Shown here: positions 6,330-14,721 of the stretch, piece after piece
Layout: the number at the start of each line of letters is the position of its first letter
Position numbering within the stretch: position 1 is the first letter of the stretch
Source: DASSJF01 sp035934535
GTDB lineage: Bacteria; Sysuimicrobiota; Sysuimicrobiia; Sysuimicrobiales; Segetimicrobiaceae
Length of the DNA stretch: 30,186 bases
Reading direction: 5' to 3'
NCBI GenBank assembly: GCA_035934535.1
Contig: DASYXS010000121.1
Coordinates: forward strand, 1-30,186
Made by a program: the position numbers and the translations under genes
The notes under the pieces: generated by a model
What the model was told of the DNA's origin: nothing
Seen by the model: the letters and a program-made list of their open reading frames with translations, nothing else
The model's database searches: none

Positions 6330-6650
6330 TCATCGATTATCGAAGAAGAAAAGACACTCGAGGCGCTCCACGCATTCCAGGGCCGCGGATTTCACCTGCG
6401 CGTGCTCTTGGTCAATGACATAGGTACTGCGCTGAGCGGCGCGTTCGGCCCGCTCGAGATCGTCGGCCGCGACGAAGTAGTAGATCGCGTCTTCCTCCGG
6501 GGCCAGAAAGCACGCTTCCGCAATCACGCCTTCGTTGTTCAGCGTTTCGAAGACCTCATGGGACCGTCGTTTGAGTGCCGCGCACCAGTCGATCCACTTT
6601 TTCTTACCACCCGATTTGAACCGAAACTTCAGCAGCCGAGCTTCCGACAT
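6330..6650 (-). CDS. DUF6176-like small protein
   Basis: The 106-aa protein begins RLLKFRFKSGGKKKWIDWCAAL, followed by a NNEGVIAEACFL strand, an EEDAIYYFVAADD strand and a final STYVIDQEH segment. That pattern (length-conserved, ferredoxin-like, ending with an Asp/His-containing helix) resembles DUF6176 proteins, whose function is unknown. Start is ATG 6650 with GGGGTGA three bases before it. It follows the methyltransferase by 29 nt on the same strand and is probably the last gene of the pepE-like/methyltransferase unit. Confidence 0.65.
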   Translation of the reverse strand: MSEARLLKFRFKSGGKKKWIDWCAALKRRSHEVFETLNNEGVIAEACFLAPEEDAIYYFVAADDLERAERAAQRSTYVIDQEHAQVKSAALECVERLECLFFFDNR

Positions 6651-6679
6651 GTTTCACCCCGGGCGATCAGTTCGGGCTA

Positions 6680-7324
6680 CTACTTTGCGAACATGAGGGA
6701 TAGGAGTTTCGGCCGTGCGCCGACCGTCTCCTCAAGATACCGCCACTCGTTCATAGCTTCGAGACGAAGGGACGCGCCAAGTCCGGCATTGACGAAATCC
6801 GAAACGTCATGGCAGAAGGCCGGCACCTGCGCGATGGCGTGCGTTGCCGGATCAACGTACTGCGCTTTCCATCCGGCGAGCTGCTGGAAGGGATGAAATT
6901 CGCAGACAAACAGCGCGCCGGCCGAATGCAAGACCCGTCGCGCTTCTTTGAAAACAGGGCCCAGATCGTCGACGTGTTCGAGGACCAGGCTTGCCACGAC
7001 AAGGTCCGTCGAGTCGTCCGGGATGGGCCATCGCGTGCGAATATGATGTGAGACGAAGCGAACACGGTCAGATGTGACCCGGCAGCGTGCCCGGTCCAGC
7101 ATCCGTTCGGAAAAATCAAGCGCGATTACCCGATCCCCGAATTCGGCGAACCAGATGGTGTTCGTGCCGGTCCCACATCCGAGTTCGAAGATCGACGTGC
7201 CGGACAGGTCGGGGGCCTGCCTGCGAACGACAGCCGCCGCAAGATCGCGCAAGAGGCGTGGTTCGCTCGTGTCGTAAGCGGGCGCCCACGCGTCGTAGGC
7301 CGCCCTTACGCCATCGAAGATCAT
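6680..7324 (-). CDS. Class I SAM-dependent methyltransferase
   Basis: The 214-aa protein starts MIFDGVRAAYDAWAPAYD, the usual lead-in of Ubie/SmtA-type methyltransferases. Motif I is IFELGCGTGTN (SAM binding), followed by an acidic strand end VIALDFS, then DLVVASLVLEHVDD (motif IV/V) and a RVLHSAGALFVCEFHP strand typical of the fold. The ATG at 7324 is preferred over the longer upstream reading because it lies 7 nt after the peptidase stop and begins the conserved domain. The substrate is unknown; a small molecule or lipid is likely from the family. Confidence 0.85.
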   Translation of the reverse strand: MIFDGVRAAYDAWAPAYDTSEPRLLRDLAAAVVRRQAPDLSGTSIFELGCGTGTNTIWFAEFGDRVIALDFSERMLDRARCRVTSDRVRFVSHHIRTRWPIPDDSTDLVVASLVLEHVDDLGPVFKEARRVLHSAGALFVCEFHPFQQLAGWKAQYVDPATHAIAQVPAFCHDVSDFVNAGLGASLRLEAMNEWRYLEETVGARPKLLSLMFAK

Positions 7325-7331
7325 GCTGGAG

Positions 7332-8036
7332 TCAGTCGAGGTACCGGGGAACAATCTCGGTTTCACGGACGCCGTCGGCCGTCCGTTCAACGCGCCAGGC
7401 CCGCGCCGCGGGCCGCGACGAGACGAACTCAGCGATCTCGGTCCCTTGATATACGACCCCGACACCGTCGTCGGCGGCGATGCCCGGCGGGAGGGCGCCC
7501 CCGGAGACGGCGGCATGGAAGGCCGCCCGGCGGTCCTTCTCACCGTCATAATGCGGGCAAAAGCTCCCGGAAAGAAATCCCAGGCCGTCCCGCAACGTCT
7601 GCAGCGGCCGGCCGAACGTATCCGTCAGGCCCGCCTCGAACCAGCACAAGGCCCCGGCGCTGACGCCGCTCAAGACGACACCGTGCTCCCAGGCCTCACG
7701 AAAGACGACGTCGAGGCCGGCCAGGCGCCAGGTCGCGAGCAGGTAACCGGTCGCGCCGCCTCCGACGTACACGATGTCCTGACCGAGGATGAAACTTCGC
7801 AGGTCCTGGATCTTCCGGCTGAACAGCCGCAGGTGCGACGGAAGACAGCGCTCGACGGTATAGGCGTCGTAGAAGCGCGCGATGTTGCTTTCCGAATCAC
7901 CGCTCGCCGTCGGCACGTAGCAGACCTTCGGCGGCGTGCGGCGTGCGAGCGACAGAATGTAGCGATCGAGCCGGGGATTGTCGGGCTCCATGTTGAACCC
8001 GCCGCCGCCCAACGCCACGATGCTCCGTTCCGGCAT
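7332..8036 (-). CDS. Peptidase S51 family (dipeptidase E / cyanophycinase-like)
   Basis: The 234-aa cytoplasmic protein has the class I glutamine-amidotransferase-like fold of S51 peptidases. The nucleophile is Ser126 in G-V-S-A-G-A, the preceding GGGATG loop (92-97) fits the family, and His162 in C-P-H-Y-D fits the catalytic His. Dipeptidase E cleaves Asp-X dipeptides; cyanophycinase relatives are longer, so the short form is nearer PepE. The ATG at 8036 is preceded by AGGGTGAG about nine bases upstream. A TAATAT (8063-8068) could be its -10. It heads a three-gene unit with the methyltransferase and DUF6176-like gene. Confidence 0.85.
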   Translation of the reverse strand: MPERSIVALGGGGFNMEPDNPRLDRYILSLARRTPPKVCYVPTASGDSESNIARFYDAYTVERCLPSHLRLFSRKIQDLRSFILGQDIVYVGGGATGYLLATWRLAGLDVVFREAWEHGVVLSGVSAGALCWFEAGLTDTFGRPLQTLRDGLGFLSGSFCPHYDGEKDRRAAFHAAVSGGALPPGIAADDGVGVVYQGTEIAEFVSSRPAARAWRVERTADGVRETEIVPRYLD

Positions 8037-8172
8037 TGCCGCTACTCACCCTACCCTTTCGCATATTAGATGGAGATGGTGCCCAAGTGATGCGAAGTAC
8101 CTTCGACACAGGTGCGGAAAACTATTTCAGGCCGCCCCGGGACGCACCCATGCGGATCACGCTCCCGGACGG

Positions 8173-9327
8173 CTAACCCGCGACGGCCAGCAGCGCGCCG
8201 AGCAGGAGAGCGCCCGCGGCGGCCATCGACGGAAGCAAGAAACTGCCGGTCGCATCGTAGACCGCCCCGGCAAACGCCGGGCCGATAATTTGCCCGATGC
8301 CGAAGACCGCCGTCAAAATCGCAAGCGTCCCCCGCGGGTCCCCGACGGTAAGACGCCGGCCCTCGATCAGCCCCAGCGCCGTGATGCCCATGATCGTCCC
8401 GCCGAAGAGCACCGCGGCCAGAAACACACCTGCCGGCGCGATCCAAAGCACGCTGGCGGCGACGCCCACCGCCTCGGCGACGCAGGCCAGCGCGAATGCT
8501 CGAACGATGCCGATCCGCTCCCCGACGCCGGTCCAGAAGACGACCGAAGGCAGTCCGGCCATGCCGACCACGATCCATACGAGCGGCTCGAGAGATCGTA
8601 TCGCTGGTGAGCCGCGCACGATGGCGACGAGAAACGTCCCGGTAATGACGTACCCGAACCCGAACAGGCCGTAGCCCGCGGCCAGCGCCGCCAGGCGGCG
8701 GCTGTCCCGCCTCGCGGGAACCCGCGGGGTTCCGGGCGCGTCGCGCCGCTCCGGGATGAGCATCGCCGCGCCCCCGAGCGCGAGAAGCGAGACGCAACCG
8801 CTCGCAAGCCAGAGCATCCGCCAGCCGCCGCCCCACGCGGCGACCGCGGCGACGAGGGCCGCCGACACCGCGATCCCGGCGCCGACGCCGGCAAAGTGCA
8901 GCGCGGCAAGTTCGGGTCTGCGCGCCTCGCTTAGGCGGTCTAAAACCAGGGCCGACGCAAAGACGAGGACCAGCGCGCTTGCCACCCCGCCGGCAAACCG
9001 CAGCACCGCAAACGCGGCAACCGACGACGCGAACGCCATGGCCCCCGTCGTCGCGGCGCTGCCCGCCAGTCCGGCGAGGAGCCAATTGCGGCGGGAGCCG
9101 CGCAGCACGGGCGTCGCCGCGGCCAGCGCACCGGCCAGGTAGCCGGCGAAGTTCGCCGACGCGAGCAGCCCGGCGGTGGCCTTCGTCATGCCGAGATCCT
9201 CGGTCATGCGCGGCAGAATCGGCGTATACACAAAGCGTCCAATACCCATCGCGGCGGCCATCGCGATGAGCCCGCCGAGCGCGAGCGCCAATGGACGGGG
9301 AGACTCCGTAGACAGATTGGCGTGCAT
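8173..9327 (-). CDS. MFS transporter, YbfB/YjiJ-like
   Basis: The start was taken at ATG 9327 (MHANLSTES) because the longer reading adds hydrophilic sequence that overlaps the divergent gene. The 384-aa protein has about 12 hydrophobic segments in two halves with a charged central loop (PERRDAPGTPRVPARRDSRR). The opening GGLIAMAAAMGIGRFVYTPILPRM and the following TAGLLASANFAGYLAGAL are the signature of YbfB/YjiJ-family facilitators. The substrate is unknown. It is divergent from another MFS gene with 76 bp between the chosen starts, so a shared regulatory region is possible, though no regulator gene is adjacent. Confidence 0.85.
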   Translation of the reverse strand: MHANLSTESPRPLALALGGLIAMAAAMGIGRFVYTPILPRMTEDLGMTKATAGLLASANFAGYLAGALAAATPVLRGSRRNWLLAGLAGSAATTGAMAFASSVAAFAVLRFAGGVASALVLVFASALVLDRLSEARRPELAALHFAGVGAGIAVSAALVAAVAAWGGGWRMLWLASGCVSLLALGGAAMLIPERRDAPGTPRVPARRDSRRLAALAAGYGLFGFGYVITGTFLVAIVRGSPAIRSLEPLVWIVVGMAGLPSVVFWTGVGERIGIVRAFALACVAEAVGVAASVLWIAPAGVFLAAVLFGGTIMGITALGLIEGRRLTVGDPRGTLAILTAVFGIGQIIGPAFAGAVYDATGSFLLPSMAAAGALLLGALLAVAG

Positions 9328-9403
9328 CTTCGAGCCGCGATACGCCGCGCTCCTGTGGCGCCCCGGAGGGACGTTCCCCCTCCGCCCAGTAGTGAGAGCG
9401 TCG

Positions 9404-10639
9404 ATGAAACGCGTCGAGTACGGGTGGATCATCGTCGCGACCCTGTGCGTGACGGAGACGGTGTCCTGGGGCATCGTCTACTACGGTTTTCCGGTCTTCC
9501 TTCAGGCGATGGAGCGGGACCTCGCCGTGTCCCGTCTCGCCGTCACCGGCGCGCTCTCGGTCGCGCTCGCCATTTCCGCGCTCGCCGCGCTGCCGGTCGG
9601 CCGCTGGATCGACCGCCGCGGCGCCCGGGGCCTCATGACCGCGGGGTCGTGTCTCGCCTTCGTCCTCCTCATCGCGTGGTCGCGCGTCCATTCGCTCGTC
9701 GCGCTCTATGCCGTCTGGAGCGCGATGGGTGTGGCCATGGCGATGATCCTGTATCAGCCCGCGTTCGCCGCGATCGTGCAGTGGTTCCCGCTGAACCGCG
9801 AGCGGGCGCTGCTTACGGTAACGCTCGCCGCCGGCTTCGCCAGCACGATCTTCATGCCGACCGCCGCCTGGCTGCTCGCGTGGATCGGCTGGCGCAGGGC
9901 GATCACGGCGCTCGCGACCTTTCTCGCGGCCGTCACCATTCCGGCCCATGCGCTCATCCTGCGTGCCCCGGACGGTCTCGGCCGGGGCGCGCAGCCCGGC
10001 GGACACATCTCAACGGACGCCACCCTCGGGACGGCGCTGCGCCACGGCGTCTTCTGGGTGCTCGCGCTCGCGTTCGCGTTCGGAAACTTTACAGTCGTGT
10101 CGCTCAACATCCACATGATTCCGTATCTCGGACAGCACGGCTACTCCACGAGGCTCGCCGCGTCGATCGTGGGCTGGATCGGCGGCATGCAGGTTCCGGG
10201 ACGTCTCTTGTTTGTGCCGATCACGGCCTGGCTCGGTGCGGCCTGGGTCACCGGATCGTTGTTCTTCGCGGAGGCCGCGGCGATGGCGCTGCTTGCCGCC
10301 GGCGCTCTCGGCGCGGGGCTGGCGCCGATGATCCTGCTCTTTGGCGCGGCCGCGGGGATGCTGACGCTCGCGCAGGCGACGGCGGTCGCCGACATCTGGG
10401 GACGGCGCCACTACGCCAGCATCGCCGGGGCGATGGCGATCCCCGGAAACCTGGCCCGCGCCCTCGGCCCGGTCGGGTCGACGCTCGTCTACGCGTGGCT
10501 CGGCGGCTACTCGCGCGTGTTCTGGCTGCTCGCCGTGGCACTTGCGGTCACCGGGGTCACCGTGCTCATCACCGAGCACCGCGCCGCCCCACGCACAGCG
10601 GCCCCCGGTCGGGGGGCCGCCTCTGTGCTCAACGGTTAG
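9404..10639 (+). CDS. MFS transporter (monocarboxylate/oxalate-formate type)
   Basis: ATG 9404 begins MKRVEYGWIIVATLCVTET directly at the first membrane helix; a GTG at 9392 is an alternative. The 411-aa protein has about 12 transmembrane helices. The loop after helix 2-3 reads GRWIDRRGARGLM, the conserved MFS motif A region. The pattern of a short N-terminus, 'YGWIIV' opening and a long QPAFAAIVQWFP helix resembles monocarboxylate and oxalate/formate antiporter families, so an organic anion is a plausible substrate. Its 3' end holds a GC-rich hairpin at 10599-10621. Confidence 0.85.
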   Translation: MKRVEYGWIIVATLCVTETVSWGIVYYGFPVFLQAMERDLAVSRLAVTGALSVALAISALAALPVGRWIDRRGARGLMTAGSCLAFVLLIAWSRVHSLVALYAVWSAMGVAMAMILYQPAFAAIVQWFPLNRERALLTVTLAAGFASTIFMPTAAWLLAWIGWRRAITALATFLAAVTIPAHALILRAPDGLGRGAQPGGHISTDATLGTALRHGVFWVLALAFAFGNFTVVSLNIHMIPYLGQHGYSTRLAASIVGWIGGMQVPGRLLFVPITAWLGAAWVTGSLFFAEAAAMALLAAGALGAGLAPMILLFGAAAGMLTLAQATAVADIWGRRHYASIAGAMAIPGNLARALGPVGSTLVYAWLGGYSRVFWLLAVALAVTGVTVLITEHRAAPRTAAPGRGAASVLNG

Positions 10640-10640
10640 C

Positions 10641-10659
10641 CGTCCGGAGCGTCCGGACG
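10641..10659. terminator. Palindromic stem between convergent genes
   Basis: CGTCCGGA-GCG-TCCGGACG is a perfect 8-bp stem with a 3-nt loop in the 25-bp gap between the MFS stop (10639) and the stop of the leftward gene (10665). There is no T-tract on either side. Its position suggests a bidirectional transcription barrier. Confidence 0.45.
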
Positions 10660-10664
10660 TCGGG

Positions 10665-11087
10665 TTAGTAGACCTCGCGGACCGGCACGGCGATCCGGTC
10701 CGGCAGCAACAGGACGGTGTGATACTTCGCGTTCACGCCGGTCGAGTAGGAGACGCTCGCGCTGCCGGCGCCCGGCACCCGGGGCCCGGCGGGCGCGTGG
10801 ACGACAAGATCCATCAAAGACACGTTCGGGTCGGCGCCCGGCGGAAGGTGGGGCTTGACCTCGACGCCGTAGCCGATCATCCGGAACGTGCACTGTCCCT
10901 GCACGTGGAGCGTGGGAATCGCCCCCGGCCCCGGCATCCGGTCGATCCACGCCGACCAGGAAGCACAGTCATAGGGCGACTGCGCGGCGGCGGAGTGCAT
11001 CATGACGCCGGCGATGGCCGCGAGAAAGGCGGCCGGGAGGAGCCAATAATAACGCAGTGCGGTGATCCCACGAAATAGAGCACCCAC
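10665..11087 (-). CDS. Secreted protein of unknown function
   Basis: The 140-aa protein has a clear Sec signal peptide: Arg-containing start, hydrophobic core YWLLPAAFLAAIAGVMM and an A-A-A-Q cleavage site around residues 33-36. The mature part is about 105 residues, rich in beta-forming stretches, with two Cys (in DCASW and GQCTFR) that could form a disulfide. No family was recognised. Start is GTG 11087. It is divergent from the cytochrome oxidase operon, which may be coincidence. Confidence 0.7.
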   Translation of the reverse strand: MGALFRGITALRYYWLLPAAFLAAIAGVMMHSAAAQSPYDCASWSAWIDRMPGPGAIPTLHVQGQCTFRMIGYGVEVKPHLPPGADPNVSLMDLVVHAPAGPRVPGAGSASVSYSTGVNAKYHTVLLLPDRIAVPVREVY

Positions 11088-11226
11088 GGGCCTGCCCCCC
11101 TGAGGACTAATTACAGTCCATTAAGTACCCACTTTTGCCGATCGGACGCCATGCCGGCCAGCGTTGATTTCATCGTCGCTGGCCCCCGACGTCCTGGTGC
11201 ACGCCGTAGGCCGTCGGCCAGCGGGA

Positions 11227-11940
11227 ATGTCCGCCGCGGCGGAGGAATGTACCGGTGCCATGCCGGGCGGCGCGACCCTTCAGGCCGGTGACATCCACCA
11301 TGTGTGGAACGTCTTTTTTCTCGCGGCGATCGGCGTCGCCGGTACCGTCTACGTCCTGATCTTTTGGTGCATCGTCCGGTACCGCAAGCGAGGGAACGAA
11401 CTGCCACCGCAATTCCACAGTCACAAAGTCGTGGAGACCGCCTGCACGGTGATAGCGCTGCTGATCGTCGCCGGGCTGTTCGCGCTGTCGTACGCGTCGG
11501 AGGCGCGCATCGAACGGACGGATCCGCGGCCCGCGGCGACCGTGCGGGTGACCGGCTTCGACTGGTCGTGGCGGTTCGAGTATACCGGCGGCGGGCCAAC
11601 CGTCACCGGCACCCCCGATCACCCGCCGGTCCTCGTCGTACCCACGGGCCGGCCGGTCCACATCGCCATCACATCGGCGGACGTTGACCACTCGTTCTTC
11701 GTCCCGGCGTTCCTGTTCAAGCGCGACGCGATCCCGGGCCTGGTGAGCACCTTCGATCTGGTCGTGACCCGGCCGGGAGTGTACCGCGGCGAATGCGCCG
11801 AGTTCTGCGGCCTGGACCACGCCGCGATGAACTTCACCGTGTCGGCCGTGACGCCCCAGGCGTACGAGCAGTGGCTGCGCGGACGCCGGACGGCCGGCCG
11901 CCCGCCGGGACCGGCGGCATCCGACGTAGGAAGCCCGTGA
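11227..11940 (+). CDS. ctaC: Cytochrome c oxidase subunit II
   Basis: Subunit II carries the CuA electron-entry site of the aa3 oxidase. Two N-terminal membrane helices (VWNVFFLAAIGVAGTVYVLI and VVETACTVIALLIVAGLFAL) precede a cupredoxin domain. The CuA ligands are complete: the His in DVDHSFF, then C-x-E-x-C-x3-H-x2-M in GECAEFCGLDHAAMNF. No C-terminal cytochrome c domain is fused, so it is not caa3. The start is uncertain: ATG 11227, TTG 11164 and ATG 11260 are all in frame and none has a strong Shine-Dalgarno. The stop overlaps the GTG of ctaD. Confidence 0.93.
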   Translation: MSAAAEECTGAMPGGATLQAGDIHHVWNVFFLAAIGVAGTVYVLIFWCIVRYRKRGNELPPQFHSHKVVETACTVIALLIVAGLFALSYASEARIERTDPRPAATVRVTGFDWSWRFEYTGGGPTVTGTPDHPPVLVVPTGRPVHIAITSADVDHSFFVPAFLFKRDAIPGLVSTFDLVVTRPGVYRGECAEFCGLDHAAMNFTVSAVTPQAYEQWLRGRRTAGRPPGPAASDVGSP

Positions 11941-13553
11941 GCACCGCCGCCGCTCTTCCCGCTCCCGGCACGCGCGTCGGCCTGCTCGGCTGGCTCACAA
12001 CGACGAATCACAAGCATATCGGCATTCTGTACATGACGACGACGCTGGGCTTCTTTGCCGTCGCCGGCATCATGGCGCTCCTGATCCGCGCCGACCTCAC
12101 GGTGCCGAACCACCCCATCGTCGCCCGCCAGACATACGCCGAATTGTTCACGCTGCACGGCACCGGGATGATCTTCCTCGTCATCGCGCCGTTCGGGCTG
12201 GGGCTCGCCAACTACATCCTGCCGCTGCAGATCGGCGCGCCCGACATGGCCTACCCCCGCCTCAACGCGCTGTCGTACTGGCTGTTCCTCCTCGGGGGGC
12301 TCGTCCTCATGAGCGGCCTGCTCACCCGGGACGGCGCCGCCGCCGCGGGGTGGGTCGCCTACGCGCCGCTGTCGACGACCGGCAGCCCCGGCTCGGGGAT
12401 GGATCTCTGGATCGTCGGCGTGCTCATGGTGAGCGCCTCGTCGATCATGACCGCGATCAATCTCATCGCCACGACCGTGTTGTACCGGGCGCCGGGAATG
12501 ATCATGTGGCGGATCCCGGTCTTCTGTTGGGACATGGTCGTGACGTCGCTCATCATCCTGATGGCGTTCCCGCCGCTGGCCGCGACGCTCGCGATGCTGT
12601 TGATCGACCGGCGGCTCGGCGGCCACGCCTTCGATCCGTCGCAGGGCGGGAGCGCGATCGTTTACCAGCATCTCTTTTGGTTTTTCGGGCACCCCGAAGT
12701 CTACGTGATGGTCCTGCCGTACTTCGGCATGATCACGGAGATCATCCCGGTCTTCTCGCGCAAACCGGTGTTCGGATACACCGCGTTCGTGTTGACGACG
12801 CTCGCGATCGCCGGGCTGTCGATGGCGGTGTGGGCCCACCACATGTTCACGACCGGGGCGGTCGTCAACCCGTTCTTCTCCGCGATGTCGCTGCTCATTG
12901 CCGTGCCGACCGGCATCAAATACGTCAACTGGATCGGTACGATGTGGCGCGGCGCGATCGTGTTCCCCGCGGCCATGCTCTTCGCCGTCGGATTTCTGCT
13001 GAACTTTCTGATCGGCGGGGTGACCGGCGTCATGATCGCGTCGCCTCCGATCGACTTCTGGGCGGAGGACACGTACTTCATCGTCGCGCACATGCACTAC
13101 GTGCTCGGCGGTGGAAGCCTGTTCGCGTTGTTCGCGGCCGTCTACTACTGGTTCCCGAAGATCACCGGGGTAATGCTCCGCGAGACCTGGGGCCGTCTCC
13201 AGTTCTGGCTCATGTTCGTGGGCTTCAACGCTACGTTCTGGCCGATGCACCTGCTGGGGTTGTGGGGCATGCAGCGGCGCGTCGTGACGTACCCGGACCT
13301 TCCCGGCTGGCACGCCATGAACCTCATCGCGAGCCTCGGCGCGGCCGTGCTCGGCGTGGGCGTCCTCGTCTTTCTCTGGAACCTCTGGGTGTCGCTCCGG
13401 GATCGGGTCGCGGCCGGGCCCGACCCGTGGGGCGGATACACGCTCGAATGGGCGACCGCCTCGCCGCCGCCCGAGTTCAACTTCGAGACCCTCCCGCCCA
13501 TTCACTCAGAACGGCCGGTGTTCGATTTGCGCCACCCCCGGCGCGCGCCGTGA
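11937..13553 (+). CDS. ctaD: Cytochrome c oxidase subunit I (A1-type heme-copper oxidase)
   Basis: The 538-aa protein is the catalytic subunit. Heme a ligands are His74 (LHGTG) and His387; heme a3 is held by His385 (AHMHY); CuB by His252, His301 and His302, with the cross-linked Tyr256 in GHPEVY. Proton-channel residues match the A1 subfamily: Glu254 in HPEVY and Asp103 in APDMAYPRLN for the D channel, Lys328 in PTGIK for the K channel. The GTG start at 11937 overlaps the ctaC stop (GTGA) and has AGGAAG upstream, so the genes are coupled. It runs directly into ctaF by another GTGA overlap. Confidence 0.97.
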   Translation: MSTAAALPAPGTRVGLLGWLTTTNHKHIGILYMTTTLGFFAVAGIMALLIRADLTVPNHPIVARQTYAELFTLHGTGMIFLVIAPFGLGLANYILPLQIGAPDMAYPRLNALSYWLFLLGGLVLMSGLLTRDGAAAAGWVAYAPLSTTGSPGSGMDLWIVGVLMVSASSIMTAINLIATTVLYRAPGMIMWRIPVFCWDMVVTSLIILMAFPPLAATLAMLLIDRRLGGHAFDPSQGGSAIVYQHLFWFFGHPEVYVMVLPYFGMITEIIPVFSRKPVFGYTAFVLTTLAIAGLSMAVWAHHMFTTGAVVNPFFSAMSLLIAVPTGIKYVNWIGTMWRGAIVFPAAMLFAVGFLLNFLIGGVTGVMIASPPIDFWAEDTYFIVAHMHYVLGGGSLFALFAAVYYWFPKITGVMLRETWGRLQFWLMFVGFNATFWPMHLLGLWGMQRRVVTYPDLPGWHAMNLIASLGAAVLGVGVLVFLWNLWVSLRDRVAAGPDPWGGYTLEWATASPPPEFNFETLPPIHSERPVFDLRHPRRAP

Positions 13554-13942
13554 GCACGACACAGGGCATACTGCTCGGTTCCGCGGTGTTTGCGCTCCTG
13601 GTCGCCGCGATCTACTGGTTCGTCAGTTACGAGAGCGCCGGCACACTCATGCTGCTCACGATGGCGGTGGGACTGATGCTCGCCGCGGCGTACCTGCTGC
13701 TCCTCCGCCGGCAGGCGTCGCTCGCCGCGGATCGGCGCGACGCGCGGCCGTCGGATGTCCACGACGAGCCGGTCGGGGTCTTCGCCTCGCACAGCGTGTG
13801 GCCCGCGGTGCTGGCCCTCGGCTGCGCGGTCGGGCTGACCGGGTTGATCTACGGCTGGTGGCTCGCCGTCCTGGGCGCCGGCGGCGTGACGGCAGCGCTC
13901 GTCGGGCTGGTGCGCGACGACCGCGCGGCGCGGTCGAGGTGA
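13550..13942 (+). CDS. ctaF: Cytochrome c oxidase subunit IV (actinobacterial CtaF type)
   Basis: The 130-aa protein has four hydrophobic segments in two pairs: an N-terminal pair ending in ESAGTLMLLTMAVGLML, and a C-terminal pair containing HSVWPAVLALGCAVGLTGLIYGWWLAVLG. The E-x-A/V-G-T, hydrophilic R/D linker and P/S-H-S-x-W-P-x-L/V-L patterns match the small subunit IV of actinobacterial aa3 oxidases. GTG 13550 overlaps the ctaD stop. Its last 94 nt overlap the 3' end of ctaG on the other strand. Confidence 0.85.
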   Translation: MSTTQGILLGSAVFALLVAAIYWFVSYESAGTLMLLTMAVGLMLAAAYLLLLRRQASLAADRRDARPSDVHDEPVGVFASHSVWPAVLALGCAVGLTGLIYGWWLAVLGAGGVTAALVGLVRDDRAARSR

Positions 13943-14721
13943 TCGGCCAGGCGGCGGTCCTCCGCCGCCCACGCGGCCGCGACGAGCAGCAGCGCGGCGA
14001 TCACCGGGAGCCCTCCCCCCAGCCACATGATGATGCCGCCGGTCTGCTGGTCGGCCAGGGCCGACGTGCCCCGGACGGCAGCCGTCACCGCGTAGTGCGG
14101 ATACAGCACGTGCCGGGACGAGAAGATCGCCAGCCCCAGGAGTGACTGCACCGGCAGCGCCGCCGCGACATACAAGAGGCGCAGTCCGTAGCCGAGACGC
14201 CAGCGCGACGGCTCGAGTCCGACCACCGGGTACCAGAACACCAGCGCCGCGGCCAGATAGAGAGCGTGCTCCAGAACGTGCACCGCGGGATGTTCGAGCG
14301 CGGCTTCATACAGCGGCGTAAAGTGCGACCCGGCCAGCACCGCGGCGTACAACGCCCACGCCGCCGGCGGCCAGATGACCGCGCCCAGGAGGCGGCTGTG
14401 GGACAGCCGCGCGGCGGCGCGTTCAAGTACGGCCACGCCGCTCTGCCGGGCGAGCCGAAGCGGTGTGCCGGCGAGCAGCAGCGGGGCGGCGACCAGCATC
14501 AAGAGCAGGTGCTGCGCCATGTGCGCGCTGAGGAACCACGCGGCAAGGCCGTCGAGCGGCGGACCAAGCGCGACGGCGGCGGCCGTGACGCCGAGCACGA
14601 ATGCGACGGCATGGAGCCGCGGAAATGGCCGCGATAGGTGGCGGCGGTTGTACCGGCGGATGCCGGCGCCGTAGAGCGCGAGGATGCCCGCGGCGAGCAT
14701 AAGCGGCGCCGCCGTGCTCAC
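13849..14721 (-). CDS. ctaG: CtaG-family cytochrome oxidase assembly protein (caa3_CtaG)
   Basis: The 290-aa membrane protein begins at GTG 14721, which overlaps the qcrB stop (GTGA). About seven transmembrane helices are visible. The H-M-A-Q-H-LLLMLVAAPLL segment, the HFTPLYEAALEHPAVHVLEHALYL segment and the FSSRHVLYPHY segment supply the conserved His set of the caa3_CtaG family, linked to copper delivery to the oxidase. The C-terminal tail (about the last 35 residues) is hydrophilic and overlaps ctaF in antisense; it may be non-conserved. The position at the end of the qcr operon fits an assembly role. Confidence 0.9.
   Translation of the reverse strand: MSTAAPLMLAAGILALYGAGIRRYNRRHLSRPFPRLHAVAFVLGVTAAAVALGPPLDGLAAWFLSAHMAQHLLLMLVAAPLLLAGTPLRLARQSGVAVLERAAARLSHSRLLGAVIWPPAAWALYAAVLAGSHFTPLYEAALEHPAVHVLEHALYLAAALVFWYPVVGLEPSRWRLGYGLRLLYVAAALPVQSLLGLAIFSSRHVLYPHYAVTAAVRGTSALADQQTGGIIMWLGGGLPVIAALLLVAAAWAAEDRRLADHLDRAARSSRTSPTSAAVTPPAPRTASHQP

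Noticed and set aside
6218..6418. Rightward 66-aa ORF overlapping the DUF6176-like gene
   Set aside because: Arg/Pro/Ser-rich content, no ribosome site and antisense overlap are typical of chance GC-rich reading frames.
8066..10006. Leftward 646-aa ORF across the two MFS genes
   Set aside because: Low-complexity Arg/Gly/Asp sequence without hydrophobic pattern or domains; both underlying MFS genes are certain.
11619..13505. Leftward 628-aa ORF antisense to ctaC-ctaD
   Set aside because: It is rich in Arg, His, Glu and Asp, the usual antisense translation of a membrane protein gene in GC-rich DNA.
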